DNA from: Oscillospiraceae bacterium
GTDB taxonomy: Bacteria > Bacillota > Clostridia > Oscillospirales > SIG627
Assembly (NCBI GenBank): GCA_015063985.1
Contig: SVTC01000002.1
Coordinates: forward strand, 62,001-126,000
Length of the DNA: 64,000 bases
Direction of reading: 5' to 3'
The number at the start of each line of letters is the position of its first letter. Within the stretch, counting starts at the first letter, position 1. Both the position numbers and the translations under genes were made by a program. Below the pieces are notes generated by a model. It did no database searches, had not been told where the DNA came from, and saw only the letters and a program-made list of their open reading frames with translations. This document shows positions 1 to 8,756 of this stretch, piece after piece.

Positions 1-1
1 A

Positions 2-1159
2 AGCACCCTTGATTGGTTTGATTACAAGGCCTTCAGATACGTTGAGTTGATCCTTCCCGATGGAGTTGAGCTATCGGATATTCGTTTTAAGGTAAGACAT
101 TATCCCTTCAGCCTAAAAACCCCGATAAAAGAAGAATACTCCCAAAACGAGGACCTGAAAAGGATATGGGAGCTTTGCGTTCACACCCAAAAATACGGCG
201 TCCAGGAGGTGATCCAGGACTGTATGGAGAGGGAAAAAGGCTTTTATCTGGGCGACGGCTGCTACACCGCGCTGACAAATATGGTGCTTACGGGCGACGA
301 TTCGATGGTCAGAAAGCTTATAGACGATGCCTTCTCCACCGATTTTATCACCGACACTCTGGTGACCTGTATGTGCTGCTCCTTTATGCAGGAGATAGCG
401 GAATATCCTTTGATTTTGGTATTCCTTGTATTGTGGCATTATAATCTTGGCGGTGACAAAGAATACCTTAATCAAAACTACAAAAAGGTTAAAAAGCTCC
501 TTGACGCATATAAAAACAGCTATGAAAAGGACTTCCTTTTAAGAGATCTGGACAAGTGGTGCGTGGTAGAGTGGCCCCACAACTTCCGTCACGGCTATGA
601 CGTTGACATCCGCGAAGGAAAGGTATGCACCGAAGCCCACGTTTCCATAAACGCCTATTATCTTGCCGCGGTAAAGACCGCAAATACCATTGCAAAAATT
701 CTGGGAGAAGAACAGTACCGAGACGAAGCACCTCTGGAAAAAGCCTTTGAAAAAGCCTTTTACGACGACAAAAGCCATCTCTTCAAGGACGGCGAAAAAA
801 CAGAGCATTTAAGCCTTGTGGGAAACGTATTCGTCTACGCCTTCGGACTTTGCGAGAAAGAGGAATTCAACGAAAGCTTTTTAAAGCTGTACGGCGAAAA
901 CAAAATAAGCTCTCTTTCGATGTTCTGCACCTTCCCCGTTATGATGGGCTTTGTCAGAAACAAAAGATACGATCTTATAAAAGAAGCCCTTCTTGACGAG
1001 GGCGCGTGGAAGAGGATCTTAAGAGAGGACGGTACCACCACCTTTGAGGGCTGGGGAAAGGAAACCAAGACCAACGCCTCCCTTTTCCACCTCACAATGA
1101 GTTACGGTGCTTTGTTTATGGCTGATACGGATCTTGAAAAGCTTCTTTGGCTATACTGA
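2..1159 (+). CDS. Alpha-L-rhamnosidase-like glycosidase (GH78-type), 5' part outside window
   Basis: The reading frame is open to the window edge: codons before the track's TTG start read on as 'WFDYKAFRYVEL', the usual GH78 approach to the catalytic barrel. This is therefore the C-terminal 385 residues of a longer enzyme. The (alpha/alpha)6 barrel carries 'DCMEREKGFYLGD', matching the GH78 Asp/Glu/Asp catalytic segment, and late 'TTFEGWGKE', matching the second acidic site. Family role: hydrolysis of terminal alpha-L-rhamnose. It lies upstream of a second GH78 gene, an esterase and an AraC regulator, which suggests a rhamnose-rich glycan or pectin locus. Substrate is not readable from sequence. 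Confidence 0.8.
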   Translation, partial: STLDWFDYKAFRYVELILPDGVELSDIRFKVRHYPFSLKTPIKEEYSQNEDLKRIWELCVHTQKYGVQEVIQDCMEREKGFYLGDGCYTALTNMVLTGDDSMVRKLIDDAFSTDFITDTLVTCMCCSFMQEIAEYPLILVFLVLWHYNLGGDKEYLNQNYKKVKKLLDAYKNSYEKDFLLRDLDKWCVVEWPHNFRHGYDVDIREGKVCTEAHVSINAYYLAAVKTANTIAKILGEEQYRDEAPLEKAFEKAFYDDKSHLFKDGEKTEHLSLVGNVFVYAFGLCEKEEFNESFLKLYGENKISSLSMFCTFPVMMGFVRNKRYDLIKEALLDEGAWKRILREDGTTTFEGWGKETKTNASLFHLTMSYGALFMADTDLEKLLWLY

Positions 1160-1216
1160 TCCTTTAAAGGTCCGAAACGGGATCACAAACGGACATCTTT
1201 TTGTCCCAAAATGCCA

Positions 1217-1245
1217 TTTTATAAAAAATTTCTTTCTGTTATAAT
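1217..1245 (+). promoter_or_regulatory. Promoter of GH78 gene (TATAAT)
   Basis: A perfect TATAAT at 1240-1245 has only a weak -35 about 17 bp upstream. It sits inside the track ORF's first 25 codons, so the ORF's ATG at 1211 would lie upstream of the transcription start. This supports the ATG at 1283. GTCCG/CGGAC arms followed by a T run at 1170-1200 may terminate the preceding gene. Confidence 0.5.
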
Positions 1246-1282
1246 AGCGCTTGAAAACAACAAAAAAAGGAAGATCGATATT

Positions 1283-3472
1283 ATGAATTCCCCAAAAACA
1301 GCTTTTGCCGATGCAAAATATATAAAAGCCCAAGAAAAACCTTCCGATTTTTCTCTTTTTGATCCCGCGCCCTTGTTCAGAAAGGAATTTACGGCGGATC
1401 TTGCAAAGGAAGCCAAAATTTTTGTCCAAAGTCCGGGCTTTGCCCGTTACTTCATCAACGGAACGGATATCACAGAGGATCTTTTCATTTCCGCCATCAG
1501 TAACTACCAAAAGATACTTTGGTATAACGAATACGACGTTACCAAGCTGATAAAGCCGGGAGTGAACACCCTTTGTGTTATTGCGGGAAACGGCTTTCTC
1601 AACGAATCCTTTGAAAGCGCCTGGCATTACCCCAGGGCAGTTTGGCGCGATGCACCGCAATTTCTCCTGCACCTTGTTATCGACGGAAAGACTGCCCTTG
1701 TCAGCGACAAAAGCTGGAAATGCTCTCGCGACAGCCATATTATTTTCAACCACATAAGAAGCGGTGAATATTGGGATATGCGCCTGAAAAACGACGCTCC
1801 TTTCCTTTCGGGCTATGACGATTCCCATTGGCAGGAAGCTTTTGAAAAAGAAATTCCCGCCACTGCCCGACTACGCCCCACTCTTTGTCAGCCTGTCAGA
1901 GAGGTGGAGAGCTTTGCTCCCAAAAGCATCAAAAAAACCGAAAAGGGATATCTTTTTGACTTTGGTGTGACAATGTCGGGCTATCTGTCCGTAAACCTCA
2001 CCGAGCCTCGGGGCACTGAGATCATCTTTAAATATACGGAGGATCTTTATGAAGACAACACTCCGAAATACAATGAGATGAACAAGCCCTACTATTATCC
2101 CGAATCTCCCTTTCACTTGAACAAAATGATCGCCTCAGGCTCTCCCGACAGCTTCAAGCCTATGTTCAGTTACCACGGCTTTCGCTACGTTATCATTGAA
2201 GGCTTGACAAAAGAACCCAAGCCCGAGGACGTAAAGGCTCATTTTATACATCAGGATATTTCGCGCCGTTCAAGCTTTGAGTCGGGAAGCGAAATACTTA
2301 ATTTCATATACGATGCAGGAATCCGATCCACCTATTCCAATCTTTTCTGGTGTCTTACCGACTGTCCCACCCGCGAAAAGCTGGGCTGGGCAAACGATGC
2401 TCAAAACTCCGTTGAGCAAACACTCATAAATTTTGACATTCTCCCTCTCTACGAAAAATGGTTTGAGGACTTAAAATCCGAAATGAGAGAGGACGGATCA
2501 ATTCCCGGTGTCATTCCTTCACCCAACTGGGGATATAATTGGGGACCCGTATGCGATAATCTGCTTTACGATCTGCCTTATACGGTATACCTGTATACCG
2601 GCAAAAGCGATATGCTCACAGGTTCAATTGAATATTTTGAACGCTATCTTGATTATCTTTTGAAAAAGGTAAACGAGGATCACGAGTTTATTCTGGGAGA
2701 CTGGATGGGCTATAAAAGCAACGAAGCCGTCCCCAAGGAATTCGTGCGCGATTTTTATTTGCTGAAGTCTCTTAAAACCACCTGTTTTGCCTACTCTTTA
2801 TCTGGAAAGGAGAACGGTCAATGGGAAGAGGAATATGAAAAAAGAAAAGCGGCGTTTATGGAAAAATACATCGACCAAGAGGGAAAATGCACCGCAAATG
2901 CTCAGACCTCGGTGTCAATGCTGATTGTTGCCGGGCTTTATCTGAACAAAAAGCCCTTGGAGGATCAACTTGTGGAGCTTACCGAAAAGGCAATGGGACA
3001 ATGTCTGCAATGCGGAATGGTCGGCATACAGTACCTCTACGACGCCCTCTGTTTGTGCGGCAGAGCGGATCTTGCCTTCAAAAGCCTCACCCAATCCGAT
3101 CCCGGCTACAAAAGCTGGTACGAGCTTGGCTCCACGACCCTTTGGGAAAGATGGGACGGCTTTACCTACGGCTCACGCAATCACCATATGTATTCAGGCG
3201 TCATTTCGCGTTTTTACAAATATTTTCTGGGTATAGCTCCAACCAAAGCCGCCCCCGCTTTTAAAAAGCTCGAGCTCAAGCCCTGCTTTGTTAAGGATAT
3301 AGGCTTTATAAAGGGCGAGATGCAGACCGTAAAAGGAAAAATCAAGGCAGGCTGGGAATATAAAAACGGCGGCTTTGAATATACCGTTACCCTTCCCGAA
3401 AAAATTAAGGCGAGCTTTATGGGAAAAGAGCTGTCCGTCGGCGAAAACCGTTTTTTTGTAAAAGAGGTGTAA
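1283..3472 (+). CDS. Alpha-L-rhamnosidase, GH78 family
   Basis: A 729-aa inverting glycosidase predicted to release alpha-L-rhamnose from pectin (rhamnogalacturonan) side chains or rhamnosides. No signal peptide is seen, so it is probably cytoplasmic. N-terminal beta-sandwich domains (about 1-330) precede an (alpha/alpha)6 barrel carrying 'DCPTREKLGWANDAQ' (catalytic Asp/Glu/Asp segment) and 'TTLWERWDG' (second catalytic Glu), then a C-terminal beta domain. The start at 1283 is preferred over 1211 because AAAGGAAG lies about 10 nt upstream and a TATAAT lies between the two ATGs. The next gene starts 4 nt after the stop. Confidence 0.9.
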   Translation: MNSPKTAFADAKYIKAQEKPSDFSLFDPAPLFRKEFTADLAKEAKIFVQSPGFARYFINGTDITEDLFISAISNYQKILWYNEYDVTKLIKPGVNTLCVIAGNGFLNESFESAWHYPRAVWRDAPQFLLHLVIDGKTALVSDKSWKCSRDSHIIFNHIRSGEYWDMRLKNDAPFLSGYDDSHWQEAFEKEIPATARLRPTLCQPVREVESFAPKSIKKTEKGYLFDFGVTMSGYLSVNLTEPRGTEIIFKYTEDLYEDNTPKYNEMNKPYYYPESPFHLNKMIASGSPDSFKPMFSYHGFRYVIIEGLTKEPKPEDVKAHFIHQDISRRSSFESGSEILNFIYDAGIRSTYSNLFWCLTDCPTREKLGWANDAQNSVEQTLINFDILPLYEKWFEDLKSEMREDGSIPGVIPSPNWGYNWGPVCDNLLYDLPYTVYLYTGKSDMLTGSIEYFERYLDYLLKKVNEDHEFILGDWMGYKSNEAVPKEFVRDFYLLKSLKTTCFAYSLSGKENGQWEEEYEKRKAAFMEKYIDQEGKCTANAQTSVSMLIVAGLYLNKKPLEDQLVELTEKAMGQCLQCGMVGIQYLYDALCLCGRADLAFKSLTQSDPGYKSWYELGSTTLWERWDGFTYGSRNHHMYSGVISRFYKYFLGIAPTKAAPAFKKLELKPCFVKDIGFIKGEMQTVKGKIKAGWEYKNGGFEYTVTLPEKIKASFMGKELSVGENRFFVKEV

Positions 3473-3475
3473 TAT

Positions 3476-4201
3476 ATGAAAACAGTTGAAAAAATGAAAG
3501 GAAAAGCCCAAAATCTCTCCACGGCGGAGGGTGTAAGCATCGCATTTTTGGGTGACAGCGTAACTCAGGGCTGCTTTGAGATATACAAAAAGGAAAATAA
3601 CGCCATTGAAACGGTGTTTGATCAAAGGTATTCCTACCACCGCGCCTTTGGAGATATACTCTCAATGCTTTTCCCTTCGGTTCCGATAAACATTATCAAC
3701 GCGGGCATCAGCGGCGACACCAGCTCCAACGGCTTAAAAAGAGTGGAAAAGGACGTTTTGCGCCACGAGCCTGATCTTACCGTGGTCTGCTACGGTCTTA
3801 ACGACTGCAGCAGAAACGAGGAAAAAAGAGAAAAATACTTAAATAATCTCAGAAAAATATTCACATTGGTTCTGGAAAGCGGCAGTGAGCTTATTTTTAT
3901 GACTCCCAATATGATGAATACCAAAATAAGCTGTCATATCACAGATCCCGACTTTATAAAGATAGCCGAGGATACTATGGACAAGCAAAACGGCGGCTAT
4001 TTTGACAGCTTTATGGACGGCGCAAGAGAGCTTTGCAGGGAAATGAACGTTCCCCTTTGCGACTGCTATAAAATATGGAAGACTCTTTCTTTTTCCGGCG
4101 TGGATACCACCGAGCTTTTATCAAACAAGATCAACCATCCCACAAGAGAAATGAACAAGGTTTTTGCATACGAGCTTGTTAGAACACTGTTTTCAAACTG
4201 A
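3476..4201 (+). CDS. SGNH/GDSL-family esterase
   Basis: A 241-aa hydrolase of the SGNH fold. Block I is 'IAFLGDSVTQG' with the nucleophile Ser, block II is 'NAGISGDT', block III is 'GLNDC', and the C-terminal His motif is 'INHPT'. The Asp normally three residues before that His is replaced by Lys; 'INHP' variants occur in this family. No signal peptide. It directly follows the GH78 gene (GAGGTG SD overlapping that stop) and is probably co-transcribed, so a likely role is removing acetyl or similar esters from the glycan the rhamnosidases attack. Exact substrate unknown. Confidence 0.82.
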   Translation: MKTVEKMKGKAQNLSTAEGVSIAFLGDSVTQGCFEIYKKENNAIETVFDQRYSYHRAFGDILSMLFPSVPINIINAGISGDTSSNGLKRVEKDVLRHEPDLTVVCYGLNDCSRNEEKREKYLNNLRKIFTLVLESGSELIFMTPNMMNTKISCHITDPDFIKIAEDTMDKQNGGYFDSFMDGARELCREMNVPLCDCYKIWKTLSFSGVDTTELLSNKINHPTREMNKVFAYELVRTLFSN

Positions 4202-4223
4202 TTAAAAACGAAATTTTAAAAAT

Positions 4224-5744
4224 ATGAAGATAGTAAACGTAATGAATTTCGTCCGCTGTATAGACGAAAGAGAGGAAAACTCAACCGAAAGACTTTTTGA
4301 TTTTACCTCCCAACAGCTTAGTCTGGTCAATGAATACGGTGTGGAAAACACCTTCCTCCTCCAATACGATACGGTGTGCAATCGGGATTTTACAGATCTT
4401 TTTAAAAATCAAGCAAGCGAAAAAACAGAGCTCGGCCTTTGGTATGAGATAGTAGAGCCTCTCACGAGCGCTTGCGGTATGCCCTACAGAAGTGAAATGG
4501 GCTGGAAATGGGATTGGCACATCATTCCCGGGTATTCTATGGCATACAGCCCCAAGGAACGTGAGCTATTGATAGATGAAGCCATGAGAAAATTCAAGGA
4601 GGTCTTAGGGTACTATCCCAAGACCGTGGCAGGCTGGGTAATAGATACCCACACGCTGAACTATCTAAACTTGCACTACAGTATCAGCGCCGTTGCCATT
4701 TGCCGCGATCAGGCAAACACCGATGCATATACCCTTTTGGGAGGATATTTCAACCAAGCCTATTACCCCTCCAAAAACAACATATTCACTCCCGCGCAAA
4801 CCAAGGCTATGCAGACCTCTGTCCCGGTATTTCGCTTGTTGGGTCCCTGCCCGATACACAACTATGACAATAACAAATACAGCTCCGACCGGCTGAAGGC
4901 GCAGGGCAGAAGATCCGCCTGCTTTACTCTGGAGCCATATTGGTATATGGGAAGCACCGAAAAATCCGTAAAATGGATGTTCGACTCCTATTTTTCCCAA
5001 GAGTCTCTTGGATTTGCATATGCACAGATAGGTCAGGAAAACAGCTTTTTGAAAAGAAAAGAGCTGGTTTTGAGCGGCTTGAGAATGCAGATAGAAATGC
5101 TTCTTAAAAGAGGCGACGTGGAATTTAAGAAAATGGGCGAAACAGGCGAGCTTTTCAAAAACCGCTACCCCGAAGCAACACCGCCAACCTCCGTTACGGC
5201 TTTAAACAACTTTGACCTTACAGACGTACAATCGGTCTATTACGATTGCAAAAACTACACCGCAAACCTTTTCAGATTTGAGGATAAGGTTTTCTTGAGG
5301 AGTCTGTTCTTATTTGATGAAAGAATAGAAGATCTTTACTTAAAAAACACCTGCACGACCTTTGATGCGATCTATGAAAACCTGCCCATTGTGGACACGA
5401 TGAACTGTCCCGAAAAAGACAAAAAAGCCTGCGGACTGCTTATTGACGGCAACGCAACACCCTTTGATGCAAAAGAGACCGAAAAGGGTGTTCTTACTTC
5501 CTGCTTCAAAGACAAAAAAATAAGCTTCTTCGAAGACAGAATCGAAATCATAAACGATAAGCTCATTCTTTATAGAAATTCATTTCCCGAAAAAGCAAAA
5601 TGTCTTTCGGACAGGATTCTGTTTGAATATAAAGATCACAGCTACAGCCTTATCGTAGAGGGTGCAAAAATCACCCCCGGAGAAAAAGAGATAATCCTTA
5701 CCAAAACGGAAGATAAGATAGTTCTCTACCCCAAAAAGGGATAA
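4224..5744 (+). CDS. DUF3863-like protein, possible NodB-type barrel
   Basis: A 506-aa protein without signal peptide or TM segment. The N-terminal half has the rhythm of a deacetylase-like barrel: 'FLLQYD', then 'WKWDWH', then 'YYPKTVAGWVIDTHTL'. From memory this resembles the DUF3863/DUF3864 proteins of gut bacteria, whose function is not established. The C-terminal about 170 residues look beta-rich. It follows the SGNH esterase by 22 nt and ends at a hairpin terminator, so it is the last gene of the GH78 operon and presumably acts on the same glycan. The family name rests on pattern recall only. Confidence 0.55.
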   Translation: MKIVNVMNFVRCIDEREENSTERLFDFTSQQLSLVNEYGVENTFLLQYDTVCNRDFTDLFKNQASEKTELGLWYEIVEPLTSACGMPYRSEMGWKWDWHIIPGYSMAYSPKERELLIDEAMRKFKEVLGYYPKTVAGWVIDTHTLNYLNLHYSISAVAICRDQANTDAYTLLGGYFNQAYYPSKNNIFTPAQTKAMQTSVPVFRLLGPCPIHNYDNNKYSSDRLKAQGRRSACFTLEPYWYMGSTEKSVKWMFDSYFSQESLGFAYAQIGQENSFLKRKELVLSGLRMQIEMLLKRGDVEFKKMGETGELFKNRYPEATPPTSVTALNNFDLTDVQSVYYDCKNYTANLFRFEDKVFLRSLFLFDERIEDLYLKNTCTTFDAIYENLPIVDTMNCPEKDKKACGLLIDGNATPFDAKETEKGVLTSCFKDKKISFFEDRIEIINDKLILYRNSFPEKAKCLSDRILFEYKDHSYSLIVEGAKITPGEKEIILTKTEDKIVLYPKKG

Positions 5745-5748
5745 AAGC

Positions 5749-5778
5749 TTCACCGCTGATTTCTCAGCGGTGATTTTT
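5749..5778. terminator. Convergent hairpin terminator
   Basis: CACCGCTGA/TCAGCGGTG stem with a TTTC loop followed by ATTTTTCTTTT. It ends the GH78 operon on the plus strand. The TGA stop of the minus-strand AraC gene lies inside the right arm, so the two convergent genes share it. Confidence 0.85.
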
Positions 5779-6501
5779 CTTTTCGATAAGGGAAATATAT
5801 TGCTTCGGAGAATAACCGAACTGCTTTTTGAATGCTTTGCTAAAGGAATAAGGCGAGGAAAATTCCAGCTGATGAGAAACACTTCCGATCTTTTCGCCGT
5901 CTCTGAGCTTTTCCAAAGCCAAGCCAAATCTTTTCATTTCGGAATATTGCTTTGGTGTAACCCGAAACGCAGCCTTGAATACTCTTGTGATGTGCTCTCT
6001 GGTATATCCGAGATCACGGCTGATTTCTTTCATATCGAGGCTTTTTTCCCTAAGATCAAGATAAGCCTTTATTCTATAGGCAAGAGAACTGTCGGAGGTG
6101 ATCTCATCAGATATCAAAGAAAGCAAAAACCCGATCACTTTTGAAAGTAACTCTCTATCCTCGCTTCTGATATATTTTCTCCAAAGCAAAACCGCATCCG
6201 CCAAGAGGCTGTTTTCAGGCACCTCTATTTTTGTAAAAGCGCTGACCTCGGGGACGGTGGTAACGTGGGAATAGGTATGAAGAAGCTTATTATCCGGGTT
6301 TTCATAAAGATCAAAGCTTTTTCTGACGGGAGTGAGATATATGCAATTTTTCTCAAATCTCACTGCTTTGCCGTTCTCCTTATAATAGGCTTCGCCGTCA
6401 AGGATATAATAGAGTCTTGAAAATCCCACGTTTACGTTTTTGAATACCCAATTGGGCGTGGTATAGGATTCGTCGGAAAGAAGAATTTGTTTTAATATCA
6501 T
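5764..6501 (-). CDS. AraC-family transcriptional regulator
   Basis: A 245-aa regulator with an N-terminal cupin-like sensing domain ('RLYYILDGEAYY') and a C-terminal double helix-turn-helix ending 'SKAFKKQFGYSPKQY', the classic AraC signature. The track ORF runs to 7035, but the region upstream of 6501 overlaps a strong promoter and the next gene. The real start is taken as the ATG at 6501. Convergent with the GH78 operon and divergent from the phosphatase gene, it probably controls the glycan locus; the inducer is unknown. The transcript appears leaderless (see promoter). Confidence 0.85.
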   Translation of the reverse strand: MILKQILLSDESYTTPNWVFKNVNVGFSRLYYILDGEAYYKENGKAVRFEKNCIYLTPVRKSFDLYENPDNKLLHTYSHVTTVPEVSAFTKIEVPENSLLADAVLLWRKYIRSEDRELLSKVIGFLLSLISDEITSDSSLAYRIKAYLDLREKSLDMKEISRDLGYTREHITRVFKAAFRVTPKQYSEMKRFGLALEKLRDGEKIGSVSHQLEFSSPYSFSKAFKKQFGYSPKQYISLIEKKNHR

Positions 6502-6536
6502 AACTACACTATACACCAATCCCCGAACTTTGTCAA
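6502..6536 (-). promoter_or_regulatory. Promoter of araC-type gene, predicted leaderless
   Basis: On the minus strand TTGACA (6536-6531), a 17-bp spacer and TATAGT (6513-6508). Counting 7 nt from the -10 places +1 on the A of the ATG at 6501. No Shine-Dalgarno sequence fits in between. Confidence 0.75.
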
Positions 6537-6593
6537 TAAAATCAATCCATTTAAACCGTCGTTTTTCCGACGGCGCTCCTTTGTAGTACGCTA

Positions 6594-6622
6594 TTGACTT
6601 TTTTGAATAATTTTGATAAAAT
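6594..6622 (+). promoter_or_regulatory. Promoter of the phosphatase operon
   Basis: TTGACT (6594-6599), 17-bp spacer, TAAAAT (6617-6622). It drives the inositol-monophosphatase-like gene with a leader of about 44 nt and SD AAAGGA. A CCGTCG/CGACGG inverted repeat at 6556-6573 just upstream could be an operator. Confidence 0.75.
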
Positions 6623-6672
6623 TTAAGTATCTTAAAATTAGAAACCGATAAATTCAAAAAAGGAAAATTCTG

Positions 6673-7434
6673 ATGAATTACGATGAAATAATCGAGCTTG
6701 TTAAAAGCACAAAGAGCATTATAGAAAACGAAAGCCTGAAAGCAGACGTTCACATGAAGGGCAGTGCGGACTTTGTTACCGCAGTGGATATTTCCATAAG
6801 CAATTATCTTAAAGAAAAGCTCCACGAGCTTTATCCCGACGTCGGCTTTTTCTCCGAGGAGGAGGCAGGAAGGCTTCACGAAAAATGCTGGATCCTGGAT
6901 CCCATAGACGGCACCACAAATCTTGTATACGGCTACAATATGAGCTCTGTGTCGCTGGCGCTTTACATGGAGGATAAGGTGGTATTCGGTGTGGTATACA
7001 ACCCCTTTTCCGAGGAGTGCTACACTGCAAAGCACGGTGAGGGTGCATACCTTAACGGTAAGGCGATCTCGGTCTCAAAAAGAACTCTTTCGGAGAGCAT
7101 AATCGAATTCGGAGCGGGAAGCACCAGAAAGCAGGAGGCGGAAAAAAGCTTTAAATTGGGCTGTGAGATCTTCAAGCGCTGTGTGGATATCCGCAGGATC
7201 TGCTCCTCCGCCTTGGATCTTTGCTTTATTGCCGCAGGAAGGATCGACGGCTATTTCGAATCCAAGCTAAAGCCCTGGGACTATGCGGCGGGAAGCCTGA
7301 TCTTAAGCGAGGCGGGCGGAAAAACGACCGACTACGACGGCAATCCCATCCCCATGGACGTCCCCTCCTCGATAATCTGTACCAATGGAATAATTCACGA
7401 CGAGCTTTGTCTGATAATTAAGGAAAACAGGTAA
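6673..7434 (+). CDS. Inositol-monophosphatase-family phosphatase
   Basis: A 253-aa Mg-dependent, Li-sensitive-type sugar phosphatase. Metal-binding motifs are present: 'SEEEAG' (Glu), 'WILDPIDGTTN' (Asp/Asp) and 'WDYAAGSLILSEAGG' (Asp). Family members dephosphorylate inositol phosphate, histidinol phosphate or adenosine 3',5'-bisphosphate, and the sequence alone does not choose between these. It has its own promoter and good SD and forms a two-gene operon with the membrane protein that begins 8 nt after its stop. Confidence 0.88.
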   Translation: MNYDEIIELVKSTKSIIENESLKADVHMKGSADFVTAVDISISNYLKEKLHELYPDVGFFSEEEAGRLHEKCWILDPIDGTTNLVYGYNMSSVSLALYMEDKVVFGVVYNPFSEECYTAKHGEGAYLNGKAISVSKRTLSESIIEFGAGSTRKQEAEKSFKLGCEIFKRCVDIRRICSSALDLCFIAAGRIDGYFESKLKPWDYAAGSLILSEAGGKTTDYDGNPIPMDVPSSIICTNGIIHDELCLIIKENR

Positions 7435-7442
7435 AAGACATC

Positions 7443-8699
7443 ATGGGAAGTATAAAAAAAGGGGAAAAGCCCGACCATAAAAAAATAATAACCGGTCTTG
7501 CGATCGGCGCCGTGCTCACCATGGTGGAGGTATATCTGAGCAACATCTCCGGAGGAAAGAGTGCTCTGTTATGGCTGGCAGACCTTATTTTCGGCAGCAT
7601 TCGGGATGAGGGTGTAATAAACCTTATTCTCACTGTTGAAGAGATCGCTTTTTTGGGTCTGTCATACGGAGTAATATACTATCTGATATATTTTCCGTAT
7701 AAGCTTATCTGGAAGCTGAAAAACAAGGAGCACTACCTTAAGGGAGCCTGGCTTCATATCCATGACAAGGAAGATCCGAAGATTGGTGTGGTGGATATAG
7801 ATCAAGAGTTTTACGATCTTTCCGTCAGCGCCAAAAACATTCGTCCCGGCTCAAGAAATCACACGGAAAATCAGACGACCTGGTATTACATTGCCGCAGA
7901 TTTCGAGCCCGAGGGCTCTATGGAAGATAAGCTTGTGGGGTGCTATCTTGCTCATAGAGACGGCGAAAGAAATAAGTACGGCGTGCATCTTTTCAAGGAC
8001 GTAAAGAAAAACGAAAAGGGCTACGTCAACCACCTTGAAGGAAACTTCGGAGACACCTTCCGAAACGAGGATATCCGAAACGCCAACGGTATAGACAGAA
8101 CCGGAAAGCTTTACCTTTTCAAGATGCCCGATTGTATTAAAAAATATATAGAATACAAAAATTCGGATTCCTTTAACAAGGTCAAGCTTTCCTGCATTAT
8201 TGACGATGTAAACTCTCTTGATGATACCGCAAAAGCAGAAGAGATTAAAAATACCGATTTTTATAAAACGCTCAAAAAGGTGATCCAAAAAAACAATTGC
8301 CGAAAAAAACACAGACTTTTGACAGAAAATCTGGATCGGCTCGATAACCGCGAGGTAAACACACAAACGGTTGACCGTTGTCTTGCAATGATACTCTGCA
8401 AGGTCAGCCTTTGCGACGAAAGCCTGCACAAAAACGAGCTTGACAATTTAAACCACATTTTGGGAACCTATTGGAACGAGGATTACATAAGAGAGGTGTC
8501 CCGAAGCGTAAGATATCCATCCTGCGACGAGCTGGGAGTTGAAGAATTCCTCTCCTCCTTCAAGAGCTTTAACACTGCCCTTTGGGAGGATCTCAAAGAG
8601 CTTGTCATTTGCGCCACAAAATGTATTATTCAATCCGATGACCGAAGAAGCACCGAGGAAACAAAGTGCCAGCAAATGATCGAGAATTTGTTTAAGTGA
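7443..8699 (+). CDS. Two-TM, beta-rich membrane protein of unknown function
   Basis: A 418-aa protein I do not recognise with certainty. Two hydrophobic helices (about residues 14-33 and 62-88) are followed by a beta-rich domain (about 97-250: 'GAWLHIHDKED', 'LVGCYLAHRDG', 'HLEGNFGDTFR', 'TGKLYLFKMP') and a C-terminal helical domain of about 150 residues. The layout, two N-terminal TM helices then a compact beta domain with G-x-W and LEG-type motifs, resembles the 2TM beta-barrel effectors (Cap15-like) of CBASS defence. No cyclase gene is adjacent. The C-terminal 'LAMILCKVSLCDESL' is faintly TerB-like. It shares a transcript with the phosphatase and ends at a terminator. Confidence 0.6.
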   Translation: MGSIKKGEKPDHKKIITGLAIGAVLTMVEVYLSNISGGKSALLWLADLIFGSIRDEGVINLILTVEEIAFLGLSYGVIYYLIYFPYKLIWKLKNKEHYLKGAWLHIHDKEDPKIGVVDIDQEFYDLSVSAKNIRPGSRNHTENQTTWYYIAADFEPEGSMEDKLVGCYLAHRDGERNKYGVHLFKDVKKNEKGYVNHLEGNFGDTFRNEDIRNANGIDRTGKLYLFKMPDCIKKYIEYKNSDSFNKVKLSCIIDDVNSLDDTAKAEEIKNTDFYKTLKKVIQKNNCRKKHRLLTENLDRLDNREVNTQTVDRCLAMILCKVSLCDESLHKNELDNLNHILGTYWNEDYIREVSRSVRYPSCDELGVEEFLSSFKSFNTALWEDLKELVICATKCIIQSDDRRSTEETKCQQMIENLFK

Positions 8700-8707
8700 A
8701 TATAGCT

Positions 8708-8742
8708 AAGGGGGTGACCGAAGTCAGCCCCTTTTTGTTTTT
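8708..8742 (+). terminator. Intrinsic terminator of the phosphatase operon
   Basis: Stem AAGGGG..TGAC / GTCA..CCCCTT with one internal G-G mismatch and a CGAA loop, followed by TTTTTGTTTTT. Confidence 0.85.
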
Positions 8743-8756
8743 ATATTGAGCCCTGT

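Noticed and set aside
6502-7035. N-terminal extension of the AraC ORF
   Set aside because: It overlaps the divergent phosphatase gene and both promoters; the remaining 245 aa are a complete AraC protein.
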